Shown here one piece after another: positions 36,788 through 45,913 of a DNA stretch of 64,000 nucleotides; the stretch's first letter is position 1; every line of letters begins with the position of its first letter. A program made the position numbers and the translations under genes. The DNA comes from Endosaccharibacter trunci (GTDB lineage: Bacteria > Pseudomonadota > Alphaproteobacteria > Acetobacterales > Acetobacteraceae): assembly GCA_024515975.1 (NCBI GenBank), contig JAMSKV010000005.1:124001-188000 (forward strand), given 5' to 3'. The notes beneath the pieces are model-generated. The model worked only from the letters and a program-made list of their open reading frames with translations. It searched no databases and was not told where the DNA came from.

Positions 36788-38254
36788 GTGCCGAAACCTG
36801 TCGCGGCTTCTTCGCCCGTTTGTTCCGCGACCCGTCGCGCGATCCGCACCCCGTTCGCCCGGCTTCTGCTGAGCGGCGCCGTGGCCCTGCCTTTGGCGCT
36901 GAGCGGCTGCGGCAGCGTGCAGTCGGTGCGCAATCTCGTCGCGGGTCCGCCTTCGCCCTATCTGTCCGGCTATATCGGCAGCGTGGTCGCCGACGAGCCG
37001 GTGGCCGCGCTGGCCGGGCGCGACGTGCTGGCCCGCGGCGGCAACGCCGCCGATGCCGCCGCCGCCACCGGACTGGCTCTGGCCGTCACCCTGCCGTCCC
37101 GCGCGTCGCTCGGCGGCGGGGGCGCCTGTCTCGCCTATCGCGCCGGCGACAAGGCGCCGCAGGCCTTCCTGTTCACACCCGTCGCCGGCACGGACCCGAC
37201 CGGCCCCGGCGGCCGTCCGGCCTCGGTGCCGATGACCGCGCGCGGCCTGTTCCTGATGCAGGCGCGGTACGGTTCCGTGTCCTTCGACGATCTCGTGAAG
37301 CCGGCCGCGCGCCTGGCCCGGTCCGGCATCACCGTGTCGCGCGCGCTCGCCAACGATCTCGAGGCGGTGCGCGGCCCGCTCTTCGCCGATCAGCAGGTGG
37401 CGGCGATCTTCGCCCGTCCGGACGGTTCGCCGGTGCAGGCCGGCGACCAGCTCACCCAGGCCGATCTCGCCGCGACGCTGGACCGCCTCGCCATCGCCGG
37501 CGTCGGCGATCTCTATACCGGCCTGCTCTGGCGCGCTTATGCCGATGGCGTCGCCCAGGCGCGCGGCGGCGTGTCCGCCAGCGACATCCACAATGCCATT
37601 CCGGGCGGCGGCGCGCCGCTGGTGGTGAACGCCGGCAACGACCGCGTTGCCTTCCTGCCGCCGCCGGCCGATGGCGGTCTCGGCGCCGCTGCCGCATTCG
37701 GCGCGCTGCAGAATGGCGGCTCGGCCGCGGGCGTGGCCGGCGCCACCGTCGCGGCATGGCGCGCGTCGCATCCGTCCGGCAGCGGCAACGCCGATCTCGC
37801 CGAAGAGGCCCAATCCTTCCTGTCCGGCACCACGGCTGGCGGCGCGGCGCTCGGCCGTCTGCCCGCCTCCACCTCGTTCACGGTGGTGGACCGCAAGGGC
37901 GGCGCGGTGGCCTGCGCGCTGACCATGGACAATCTGTTCGGCACCGGACGCGTCGCCGGCACGACCGGCATCATCCTGGGCGCTTCGCCCGCGCGCCTGC
38001 CGCCGCCGCTTCTCGCCGCGTCGATCGCCTGGAATCCGTCCGCCGGCACGTTGCGCGCCGCCGTGGCCGGCTCGGGCCAGAACCAGGCCGCGGAGGCGGT
38101 GGCGGAGGCCACCAACAACGTGCTGCACGATCAGCCGCCAGCACCGGTCACCGAAACCGGCCGCGTCAACGCCATCGCCTGTCCGCGCGGCGCCGAGCAT
38201 TGCACCGCCACCACGGACCCGCGCGGCGACGGACTCGCCACCCGCTCCAACTGA
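36788..38254 (+). CDS. Gamma-glutamyltransferase-like lipoprotein
   Basis: 488 residues from the GTG at 36788, supported by AAGGGAGAG ten bases before it. The signal sequence ends at a lipobox (LALSGC, Cys about 41), so it is likely membrane-anchored. The Ntn-hydrolase fold of GGT is recognisable: VVADEPVAALAGRDVLARGG then NAADAAAATGLAL, SLGGGGACLAY, VPMTARGLFLMQARYG, and the maturation site region STSFTVVDRKGGAVACALTM, with Thr in the nucleophile place (usual TTHFSVVD). The small-subunit glycine loop GTTGIILG follows. Sequence is divergent, so glutathione hydrolysis is probable but not certain. It leads a three-gene operon. Confidence 0.82.
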   Translation: MPKPVAASSPVCSATRRAIRTPFARLLLSGAVALPLALSGCGSVQSVRNLVAGPPSPYLSGYIGSVVADEPVAALAGRDVLARGGNAADAAAATGLALAVTLPSRASLGGGGACLAYRAGDKAPQAFLFTPVAGTDPTGPGGRPASVPMTARGLFLMQARYGSVSFDDLVKPAARLARSGITVSRALANDLEAVRGPLFADQQVAAIFARPDGSPVQAGDQLTQADLAATLDRLAIAGVGDLYTGLLWRAYADGVAQARGGVSASDIHNAIPGGGAPLVVNAGNDRVAFLPPPADGGLGAAAAFGALQNGGSAAGVAGATVAAWRASHPSGSGNADLAEEAQSFLSGTTAGGAALGRLPASTSFTVVDRKGGAVACALTMDNLFGTGRVAGTTGIILGASPARLPPPLLAASIAWNPSAGTLRAAVAGSGQNQAAEAVAEATNNVLHDQPPAPVTETGRVNAIACPRGAEHCTATTDPRGDGLATRSN

Positions 38255-38258
38255 TCCG

Positions 38259-39443
38259 GTGGCCGCTCCCCGCCTGAAGCAGGGCAGCGGCGCCGCTCTG
38301 CCGCCATTCCTGGCGATGGAGGTGGTGAAGCGCGCGAATGCGCGCGACGCCGCGCGCACCCCTGGCGACCCGAGGGTGATCCGGCTCGAGGTCGGGCAGC
38401 CGGCCACGGGCGCGCCCGCCACCGCCGTGCGCGCCGCTGCCGCCGCGCTCTCGGCCGCTGCCCCCATGGGCTATACCGAGGCGTTCGGCCTCGTTTCCCT
38501 GCGGCGACGCATCGGCCGGCATTATCGCGACACCTATGCCGTCACCGTCGAGGCCGAGCGCATCGCCGTGTCCACCGGCGCCTCCGGCGGTTTCCTGCTC
38601 GCGTTTCTCGCCGCGTTCGATCCGGGCGACAGGGTGGCGATGGCCAGCCCGTATTATCCGCCCTATGCGAACATCCTGCACGCACTCGGCATGCGACCGG
38701 TGGTGCTGCCCTGCGGGCCGGAAACCCGGTTCCAGCCCACCGTCGCGATGCTGGAAGCCCTGGCGGAAACGCCGGACGGCCTGCCCGACGGTCTGATCGT
38801 CGCCAGCCCCTGCAATCCGGCCGGCACCACATTATCCGCTGGCGAACTCGCCGCCCTGGCCCGGTTCTGCCACGACAACGGCGTCCGCCTCATCAGCGAC
38901 GAGATCTATCACGGGCTGAACTGGAGCGAGAAGCCGGCCACCGCCGCGGCTTTCTCGCCCAGTGCCGTGGTCATCAACAGCTTCTCCAAATACTGGAGCA
39001 TGACCGGCTGGCGCATCGGCTGGCTGGTTCTGCCGGACGATCTGCGCGCGCCGGTCTCGCGGCTAAAGCAGAACCTGTTCATCTCGGCGCCGCATGTCTC
39101 GCAGGTCGCCGCCGAGGCCGCGTTCGAGGCCGGCGACGAGATTGCCCGGACGCTCGCGATCTATCGCCGCAACCGCGCCCATCTGCTCGATGCGCTGTCC
39201 GCGGCGGGGCTCGACGATGTGGCTCCCGCGCAGGGCGCGTTCTATCTCTACGCGCGCACCCCGGACGACAGCACGCGCTTCTGCGATCGGCTGCTGAACG
39301 ACCTCTCCATCGCCGCGACGCCCGGAATCGATTTCGACCCCGAGCGCGGCCATCGCTACGTGCGTTTCTCGTTCTGCGGCCCGGAGGCCGACATGATCGA
39401 GGCCGCGCACCGCTTGCGGGCAGGGACCATGCGCGGTGCCTGA
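38259..39443 (+). CDS. Pyridoxal-phosphate aminotransferase, class I/II
   Basis: 394 residues from a GTG four bases after the upstream stop. Fold type I: FAMEVVKRAN-like start, STGASGGFLLAFLAAFDPGD, YYPPY, SPCNPAGTTLS, DEIYHGLNW and the PLP lysine in NSFSKYWSMTGWRIGW; Arg for the carboxylate lies in HRYVRFSFC. The group is aspartate/aromatic-type aminotransferase; the exact amino acid is not predictable. It overlaps the downstream flavoprotein gene by 8 bases. Confidence 0.93.
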   Translation: MAAPRLKQGSGAALPPFLAMEVVKRANARDAARTPGDPRVIRLEVGQPATGAPATAVRAAAAALSAAAPMGYTEAFGLVSLRRRIGRHYRDTYAVTVEAERIAVSTGASGGFLLAFLAAFDPGDRVAMASPYYPPYANILHALGMRPVVLPCGPETRFQPTVAMLEALAETPDGLPDGLIVASPCNPAGTTLSAGELAALARFCHDNGVRLISDEIYHGLNWSEKPATAAAFSPSAVVINSFSKYWSMTGWRIGWLVLPDDLRAPVSRLKQNLFISAPHVSQVAAEAAFEAGDEIARTLAIYRRNRAHLLDALSAAGLDDVAPAQGAFYLYARTPDDSTRFCDRLLNDLSIAATPGIDFDPERGHRYVRFSFCGPEADMIEAAHRLRAGTMRGA

Positions 39444-40650
39444 TCGGCCACGCGTGGTGGTGGTCGGCGCCGGCCCGGCCGGGCTGATGGCTGCCGAACG
39501 CATCGCGCCGCACGCCCGGGTGATCGTTCTGGAGCAGATGCCGAGCCCGGCGCGCAAGCTGCTGATGGCCGGGCGCGGCGGGCTCAACCTGTCGCATTCC
39601 GAACCGATCGAGCCGTTTCTGGAGCGCTACGGCGCCGCCCGCTCCTGGCTCGAGCCGGTGATCCGCGCCTTTCCGCCGGATGCGCTGATCGAATGGGCGG
39701 CAGACCTCGGACAGCCCTGCTTCGTCGGCAGTTCCGGGCGCTGGTTCCCGCGCGCGATGAAGGCCTCGCCGCTGCTGCGGGCCTGGTTGCGCCGCCTGGA
39801 GGATCAGGGCGTCCAGCTCCGCACGCGCACGCGGTTCCTGGGGTTCGCGGAGGGCGGCGTGCGCATTGCCGACGGGTCGGGCGAAAGCGTGCTCCGGGCG
39901 GAAGCGGTGGTGCTGGCGATGGGGGGCGCGTCCTGGCCCAGGCTTGGCTCCGACGGCACATGGGCGCCAGTGCTGGCCGAGGCGGACGTTCCGGTGGCGC
40001 CGTTCCAGCCCGCCAATTGCGGCTTTTCCTGCGGCTGGAGCGCGGTCTTCGCAGACCGTTTCGCCGGGGAGCCGCTGAAAAACGTCCGCCTGTCGTTCGG
40101 TGCGCTCTCATCGCGCGGCGATGCGATCCTGAGCCGGAACGGCATCGAGGGCGGTGCGGTCTACGGCTTATCGGCTCCCTTACGCGATGCCGTCGCCTCC
40201 GGCGTCCCCGCTTCTCTGCGTCTCGATCTGCGCCCCGATCAGACCGAGGCGGATCTCGCGGCCCGACTTGCCCGGGTGCGCGGCCGTGAAAGCCTTTCCA
40301 ACATGCTGCGCAAGGCTCTCTCCCTGTCGCCCGCCGCGATCGGCCTGCTGCGCGAATGCGGCGAGCCTCCGGAGCGCGCGCCCGCAACTCTTGCCGCGCG
40401 GATCAAGTCGGTGCCGGTGCCGATCCTGGCCGCATGCGGACTGGATCGCGCCATTTCCAGCGCCGGCGGCATCGAGGCCGGCGCGATCGACGCGACCATG
40501 ATGCTGCGCGCGCGTCCCGGCGTGTTCGCCTGCGGGGAAATGCTGGACTGGGAAGCGCCAACCGGCGGCTATCTGCTGCAGGCGTCGTTCGCCACCGGTC
40601 ATGCGGCGGGCCTGGGTGCGCTCAGGTGGTTGCGGTCTCGGAGCGCGTGA
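39436..40650 (+). CDS. HI0933/YhiN-type FAD-dependent oxidoreductase
   Basis: 404 residues. FAD-binding dinucleotide motif VVVVGAGPAGLMAAERIA, then the family signature KLLMAGRGGLNLSHSEP, FVGSSGRWFPRAMKASPLL and VVLAMGGASWPRLGSDGTW, and a C-terminal ISSAGGIEAGAIDATMMLR followed by GVFACGEMLDWEAPTGGYLLQ. These match the flavoprotein family of YhiN (TIGR03862 subgroup), whose physiological substrate is not established. Start overlaps the aminotransferase stop, indicating translational coupling. Confidence 0.92.
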   Translation: MPDRPRVVVVGAGPAGLMAAERIAPHARVIVLEQMPSPARKLLMAGRGGLNLSHSEPIEPFLERYGAARSWLEPVIRAFPPDALIEWAADLGQPCFVGSSGRWFPRAMKASPLLRAWLRRLEDQGVQLRTRTRFLGFAEGGVRIADGSGESVLRAEAVVLAMGGASWPRLGSDGTWAPVLAEADVPVAPFQPANCGFSCGWSAVFADRFAGEPLKNVRLSFGALSSRGDAILSRNGIEGGAVYGLSAPLRDAVASGVPASLRLDLRPDQTEADLAARLARVRGRESLSNMLRKALSLSPAAIGLLRECGEPPERAPATLAARIKSVPVPILAACGLDRAISSAGGIEAGAIDATMMLRARPGVFACGEMLDWEAPTGGYLLQASFATGHAAGLGALRWLRSRSA

Positions 40651-40658
40651 AGAGTCTT

Positions 40659-40676
40659 CTTTTTCTACAGAAAAAG
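40659..40676. terminator. Short hairpin at the end of the three-gene operon
   Basis: CTTTTTCT / AGAAAAAG with a 2-base loop, within TCTTC...GCGAAAACACTTC. It is a decayed composite-repeat copy between convergent genes. Confidence 0.6.
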
Positions 40677-40687
40677 CGAAAACACTT

Positions 40688-41779
40688 CTATCCGGAGCGT
40701 GCGATCCGATCCGTATGGATCGGACGCCGTTCTAGCGGCTGCCTGCCCTCAGCACAGGCGATGCCGGGCCGCAGCCACCGAGGGACAGCAGCTGATGCGG
40801 CGGCCTTGGGATCGTCGAAATAGGCGTCGGGCCAGGGCGATGTGCGCAGTGTCCCTCCTGTTTCCGACAGCAGCGCTTGGCCGGAGCGCCTGATCAACGC
40901 GACGATGATCGCGTCGCTCTGCCGCTGGGCGAGGACGTTGGCGCTCGGGGCACCGGGCGGCGGCACGGGAATGCCGCGCGGCGTTTCCGGCAACGCCGGA
41001 GCACTATCGGAGATGGTGCTCACCTCGATGAAGGCGACGCCGTGCATCGACGCCACGAGGGCGGAATCCCAATCGCCATCTTCGTCGATAACGTGAAACA
41101 CATCGTCGATCTTCCGTATGAACGGTTGGTTCGCCAGCCACATCGTCGACGTTCCCTGACGGCCGAAATAGAAGATATCAGGTCTGTCCGGCGTCAGTCT
41201 CGGCGCGTGCGGATTCAGCCAGGATGGCCGCTCCGTTTGTGCGGCGACGGCATGCGCGGCGCAGGCGAGGTGGGCCAGCGGCATCGGTGCCATCCACAAC
41301 GTTCCAGGATGAGTCTGGCCTGTCTTCTCGTGCCCGAACTCGTTGCCGACGATGTCGCCATCTCGCGAGAAGAAGAAATTGCCGAAATCGACATTCGCCG
41401 CACCCAGCACGATGTCGCCGATCCGCATCCGGTCCGGCCCGAGATGCGCGCCGGATGTGCCTGGATAGAGCAGGGCGCGGATGGTGTAGTGCTGCAGCAT
41501 GTCCTGCGCCGACAGCGCACGCGTCACCGGGCCGTCCATCGGCGCTACGTTGGCGACCACCGGGACGCCCGCGATGCGCCCGACATGGTAGGTGAAGGGG
41601 CCGTGGCGCTCCACATGGTCGTTCTCGATCGCACTCAGGATCGGTTCGTACTCCGGGGGCCCCAGGGGAATTAGGATTCCCAGCGCGGCTTCGGTCGGCG
41701 CGGCGGTTGCCGCCGACGCGGCGAAGGGGGCAGCCGACGTCAGAACGAGAGCGAACAGCCAGGCTCTAGGGGTCAACAT
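40688..41779 (-). CDS. Exported nucleoside-phosphorylase-fold protein
   Basis: 363 residues. Signal peptide (AWLFALVLTSAAPFAASA). The mature N-terminal half resembles PNP/UDP or MTA/SAH nucleosidases: ALGILIPLGPPEYEPILSAI, an AGVPVVANVAPMDGPVTRAL segment, LLYPGTSGAHLGPDRMRIGD IV-type sequence (place of the usual GxAGG..G...GD) and a later HGVAFIEVSTISDSAP, where nucleosidases have a Met/Glu substrate loop. The last 45 residues after TSPWPDAYFDD look unrelated and may come from read-through into repeat DNA. Function in the periplasm is unknown; nucleoside scavenging is one option. Confidence 0.75.
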   Translation of the reverse strand: MLTPRAWLFALVLTSAAPFAASAATAAPTEAALGILIPLGPPEYEPILSAIENDHVERHGPFTYHVGRIAGVPVVANVAPMDGPVTRALSAQDMLQHYTIRALLYPGTSGAHLGPDRMRIGDIVLGAANVDFGNFFFSRDGDIVGNEFGHEKTGQTHPGTLWMAPMPLAHLACAAHAVAAQTERPSWLNPHAPRLTPDRPDIFYFGRQGTSTMWLANQPFIRKIDDVFHVIDEDGDWDSALVASMHGVAFIEVSTISDSAPALPETPRGIPVPPPGAPSANVLAQRQSDAIIVALIRRSGQALLSETGGTLRTSPWPDAYFDDPKAAASAAVPRWLRPGIACAEGRQPLERRPIHTDRIARSG

Positions 41780-42033
41780 GTCGGTTCCTGTCGATGGTTC
41801 GCATGGCTGAGGAGCGGCCGGATCGTTTCCCGCCGATGCGATTGCGACAGCGGACTGAAATTGTTCACCAGCGGACGTGTTTGTCTATCGCAGCGTCGGC
41901 CATGGCGGGAAGATGCGCTGCAATGACATCATTTGGCTGAGGGCTCGGCGTCAGGCCTGTGCCCACATCCCTATCAGCCCCTCGGCGTCTTGTCGTCGAA
42001 TGCCTGCCAGCAGAAGAAACGCCGTCCACCGGC

Positions 42034-43080
42034 TCAGGCAGCCTCCTCATCGAGAACCGCATCCTCCTCGCGATCCAGATCTTCCTGCTGCCCGGCGAAC
42101 AGGCCGAACCGCGCCGCCACATCCGGCGCGTAGCGCAGCAGATCGGATCTCAGCCGGATGAGCGCCAGATCCTTGACCTTGCTTTCCAGCATCACGTCAA
42201 AGATGAGACCGTCCGCCACGCGCATGAAGGTCGCGAACTCGAACGGCGAGCAGAAATCCGCATGTCCGGTCCAGACCGGCGCGACGGACATGGTCCTGGC
42301 CTTGCCGGTCTTGCGATCCTTGCGCACCAGCTCCCGCATGCCGTTGTTCGGCGTCGAGAAATGCAGTTTCGGACGCTGCCCGTCCGGCCATGTGGCGAGA
42401 ATGCGCTCCACGGCGTCCCGCATCTCCATGCGTTCCGGATTCAGGCACCAGAAATGCTGATGATCGAAGATCAGCCGCACGCCGGTCCGTTCGTGAATCC
42501 AGAGCACATCGGCTGCGGAGAAACGCAGATCGTCGTGCTCCAGAACCAGGCGCCGACGCACGGGCTCCGGCAGGCTCGGCCAGGTGCGGACCCAGCGCTC
42601 CCGCGCCGCCTCCCGATCGTCATAGACGCCGCCGACATGGATCACCATCACGGCTTCCTCGTCCAGCTCCATCCGGTCCAGCATCTCGGCCTGGCTGGCC
42701 AGATCCCACGCGCTCTTGCGCACCAGCTCCGGATCCGGGCTGTTCAGCACCACGAATTGCGACGGATGGAACGACAGGCGAATGCCGAGGCGCTTCGCCT
42801 TGGCGCCGAATGCGGCCAGTTCGGACGCACTGTCCGCAACCATGGAGTGGAACTGCGGAAGATCCGGATGCGTCGCATAAGGCGCGATATCGGACGACAT
42901 CCGGTACATCCGGATATCGTGCCGATCGAGATGATCCAGCACCGCATCCAGCATCTCCAGACTGACCTTGAGATGCGGCGCACTCTGCCATCGTCTGGCG
43001 TCGCTGCTCTTCAGATCGGGCCGCGCCATCACCTTCACCGGAAAGCCGAGCCGGAGCGGCAATCCTGCCTGTGTCGTCAT
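42034..43080 (-). CDS. uvsE: UV-damage endonuclease (UvdE/UvsE family)
   Basis: 348 residues. TIM-barrel endonuclease that nicks 5' of UV photoproducts and some other lesions. The family motifs are YRMSSDIAPYATHP, LSFHPSQFVVLNSP, LDEEAVMVIHVGGVYDDREA, RLVLEHDD with the metal-ligand Glu, and IFDHQHFWCLNP, plus PKLHFSTPN and GHADFCSP. Metal-binding His and Glu residues are therefore present. The C-terminus is acidic. The start overlaps the stop of the upstream DHH gene by 4 bases, so both are made from one transcript and may act in one repair route. Confidence 0.93.
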   Translation of the reverse strand: MTTQAGLPLRLGFPVKVMARPDLKSSDARRWQSAPHLKVSLEMLDAVLDHLDRHDIRMYRMSSDIAPYATHPDLPQFHSMVADSASELAAFGAKAKRLGIRLSFHPSQFVVLNSPDPELVRKSAWDLASQAEMLDRMELDEEAVMVIHVGGVYDDREAARERWVRTWPSLPEPVRRRLVLEHDDLRFSAADVLWIHERTGVRLIFDHQHFWCLNPERMEMRDAVERILATWPDGQRPKLHFSTPNNGMRELVRKDRKTGKARTMSVAPVWTGHADFCSPFEFATFMRVADGLIFDVMLESKVKDLALIRLRSDLLRYAPDVAARFGLFAGQQEDLDREEDAVLDEEAA

Positions 43081-44168
43081 GCCGCTGCCTTCATGTCGTT
43101 CACGATCAACGCCGGACCGAAGCCCAAATCCCGGATGAAGCGGTTCCAGACCGGGATCGGCAACGCGCCGCCACTCGCCTGCTTGTGGCCGTTGCCATAG
43201 TGCTCGTCCGCGCCTTCAGGCGCGTGCGCGCGAAAAAAGGCGACCAGATCGATATCCATCTGCGTCCGCGCCGCGAAATGCACCCATCCAGGGCGAAATC
43301 CCGTGTTCGCGGCCATCACGATGCGGTCTTTCAGGCGCCCACGCCAGGATTGCGCGACCAGGGGATGAATCTGGCAGGCCGAATGCAGCCGGATCACCGC
43401 CAGTTCCGCCCCGACGACCGGCGGCAGTTTGCGGGCGGCCTCCATCGCCTCCGCGACCTCGCGCTTGGCGGCGAGAAGGCTTTCCGTTTCTGCATGCGCT
43501 CCCGACAACACCGCCTTCGGCCCGTCGGCCTTTTCCAGCAAGGCCAAGGCTGGGCCTCCGTCGCCGTTCGCCGACCGTCTCGGCGCGTTCAGCAAGGAAA
43601 CCGCCTTGCGAAGCGCCGTGATGCCGTAAGCCTTCTTCGCCGCCTGGAACTCCGGAAAGACGCTGCCGCCGTCGCCCAGATCGCCGATCAGTCCGATCGC
43701 CGCCAGCCACAGCAGATCGTCCGCGGCATCGATCATCCCGGCGTCTGCCAGGCCACGCGCGCACCAGAGGGCCAACAGGCTGGAGGTCGGCACGTCGGCC
43801 ATGCCATATCCTGTCAGGCCCAGGACAGCTTCCGCGACTGTACCGCAGCCGAGATCGGTGACGTGATGGTCGATCACCACGGTGGGCGTTCCGGCACACA
43901 GGACCTGTGCCCGCAGTCCCAGATCCGACACGATCAGCGATGCCGGCGCGTCCTGTTCCAGCTCCTGGCGCATCGCCTCCGACCAGGCATTCTCGCCGCG
44001 CCCGACCAGACGCGACCGCACCGTCCGGCCGCTGCGTCGCAGCGCCCGCGCCAGGATCGCTCCGGAAGACAACCCATCCGCATCGTCATGCGACAGGATC
44101 AGCGTTTCCCCGGGCGGAAACGCAGCCACTGAGGCCGCAAACGCGCGTCCGATTTCGGTCTCGTTCAT
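43077..44168 (-). CDS. DHH-family phosphoesterase (RecJ/NrnA-like)
   Basis: 363 residues. DHH domain motifs: LILSHDDADGLSSGAI (motif I, DxD), LIVSDLG (motif II), TVVIDHHVTD (motif III, DHH). The C-terminal DHHA1-like domain is recognised from EHYGNGHKQASGGALPIPVW, the GGGH-type glycine-rich substrate loop. Such enzymes remove nucleotides from ssDNA, nanoRNA or cyclic dinucleotides using manganese; 363 residues is shorter than RecJ and without its OB domain. Coupling to uvsE by an ATGA overlap suggests an exonuclease that processes the nick made by the endonuclease. This link is inference. Confidence 0.88.
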   Translation of the reverse strand: MNETEIGRAFAASVAAFPPGETLILSHDDADGLSSGAILARALRRSGRTVRSRLVGRGENAWSEAMRQELEQDAPASLIVSDLGLRAQVLCAGTPTVVIDHHVTDLGCGTVAEAVLGLTGYGMADVPTSSLLALWCARGLADAGMIDAADDLLWLAAIGLIGDLGDGGSVFPEFQAAKKAYGITALRKAVSLLNAPRRSANGDGGPALALLEKADGPKAVLSGAHAETESLLAAKREVAEAMEAARKLPPVVGAELAVIRLHSACQIHPLVAQSWRGRLKDRIVMAANTGFRPGWVHFAARTQMDIDLVAFFRAHAPEGADEHYGNGHKQASGGALPIPVWNRFIRDLGFGPALIVNDMKAAA

Positions 44169-44490
44169 CCACGCTTAACCGCCCGGAGCGAGCGGCGTTG
44201 CGCCACGACCGGCCAGCGCCGGGGCGGGATGGCGAACACGACATCGCGAGCGCGCGTTCGTCCAATCCGGCAGGACGCCCGTCACCCGATCGCGGATCGG
44301 CAAGAACCGCCCGGCCGCCCGGTCATTTTCATGCGGGTGCGGACCCCGATCCTTTCGGTACCTTGCAGTTGATCGCCGAACCGATCGTCCGGGCCGACGA
44401 ACAACGCGCTTCCGGCCGAACGACGCCTTGTCGGCCCGTCTTGCAGGCGGCGCCGGGCGGGAGGAACGTGCCGGAAAACAGGGAACCGAC
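44169..44490. other. Intergenic region between divergent repair operon and glutamate dehydrogenase
   Basis: No gene is supported in these 322 bases, which stay GC-rich. It must hold the promoters of both flanking units. I see no clear palindrome. Confidence 0.5.
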
Positions 44491-45753
44491 ATGACCATCT
44501 ACACCGGCCCCGTCTTCGACATGGCCCGCACCCAGTTCGGCATCATCGCCGACCATCTCGACATCCCGCTCGATCAGCGCGACCGGCTGCTTTACCCCAA
44601 GCGTGCCATTGCCGTGTCGATCCCGGTGCACATGGATGACGGATCGCTGAAGGTGTTCCAGGGCTATCGCGTCCAGCACCATCTCACTCTGGGCCCGACC
44701 AAGGGCGGTACCCGCTTTTCCGCTCATCTTGACGTGGGCGAGGTCGCCGCTCTGGCGGTGTGGATGAGCTGGAAATGCGCGCTCGCCGGCCTGCCTTACG
44801 GCGGCGCCAAGGGCGGGGTCGCCTGCGATCCGCCGATGCTGTCGCGACGCGAGCTGGAAGCGGTCTCACGCCGATACATGCAGGAGATGATCCCGTTCGT
44901 GTCGCCGCAGACAGACGTGATGGCGCCGGACATGGGCACGGACGAGCAGGTGATGGCCTGGTTCATGGACACCTATTCCATGCATCAGGGCCATGCCGTC
45001 AGCGAGATCGTCACCGGCAAGCCGGTGGCGCTGGGCGGCACGGAAGGCCGGCGCGAGGCCACGGGGCGCGGCGTCGCGCATCTGGTGCGGCGCGCTTGCG
45101 ACGCAATCGGGCTCGATCCGGCGCGCAGCACCGCGATCGTGCAGGGTTTCGGCAATGTCGGCAGCGTGTCCGCCTACACGCTCGCCCGCCGCTACGGCGT
45201 GCGCATCACCGGCCTGTCGGACCATACCGCCGCCCTGTTCGATCCCGACGGTCTGCCGCTGGACGCGATCGAGCGCCACGTCGCCCGCGAAGGCGTGTTG
45301 CGCGGCTTCTCGCGTGAATCGGCGATCGACGGCGCGGCGCTGCTGGAACAGCGCTGCGACATTCTCGTGCCAGCCGCGCTGGAACGCGTCATCACCGCGG
45401 AGAATGCCGGCCGCCTGCGCTGCCGCATCCTGGCCGAAGGCGCCAACGGCCCGACCACGCCGGATGCCGACCTGCTGCTCGACCAGCGCCGCGACGAGAT
45501 CTTCGTGATCCCCGACATTCTGTGCAATTCGGGCGGCGTGATCGTGTCCTATTTCGAATGGGTGCAGGATCTGCAACGCCTGTTCTGGACCGAGACCGAA
45601 GTGAACAACCGTCTCGAACAGCTGCTCGACAGCGCCTTCGAGCAGGTGCAGCAGCGCGCGAGCGACCGCGGTGTGTCCAACCGCACCGCCGCCATGGCGA
45701 TCGGCGTGGAACGTGTCCGCGCCGGCAAGCGCCTTCGCGGCCTGTTCCCGTAA
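44491..45753 (+). CDS. gdhA: Glutamate dehydrogenase (Glu/Leu/Phe/Val dehydrogenase family)
   Basis: 420 residues from the ATG at 44491, placed at the conserved N-terminus; a start 21 codons earlier is not supported. Substrate domain: VFQGYRVQHHLTLGPTKGGT then RF, with catalytic Lys in MSWKCALAGLPYGGAKGGV and Asp in MAPDMGTDEQVM. NAD domain: GRREATGRGV, IVQGFGNVGS, and ILAEGANGPTTPDAD, plus NSGGVIVSYFEW. Length and motifs fit hexameric NAD-type glutamate dehydrogenase, which joins ammonium and 2-oxoglutarate or the reverse. Confidence 0.95.
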   Translation: MTIYTGPVFDMARTQFGIIADHLDIPLDQRDRLLYPKRAIAVSIPVHMDDGSLKVFQGYRVQHHLTLGPTKGGTRFSAHLDVGEVAALAVWMSWKCALAGLPYGGAKGGVACDPPMLSRRELEAVSRRYMQEMIPFVSPQTDVMAPDMGTDEQVMAWFMDTYSMHQGHAVSEIVTGKPVALGGTEGRREATGRGVAHLVRRACDAIGLDPARSTAIVQGFGNVGSVSAYTLARRYGVRITGLSDHTAALFDPDGLPLDAIERHVAREGVLRGFSRESAIDGAALLEQRCDILVPAALERVITAENAGRLRCRILAEGANGPTTPDADLLLDQRRDEIFVIPDILCNSGGVIVSYFEWVQDLQRLFWTETEVNNRLEQLLDSAFEQVQQRASDRGVSNRTAAMAIGVERVRAGKRLRGLFP

Positions 45754-45913
45754 GCGAAATCCCGGATCAACCCTTCGCGCACATGGCGAAGGGCCGCGAT
45801 CACGCTTTTGTTTGCGATGCCGTGAAGCGTCCGGGTTCGGCGCGACCATCGCCCTGGCGTATGGTCGGCTTCGCCGGTGTCACGGGAGCGATCGGTTGAA
45901 GACCAGGATCATC

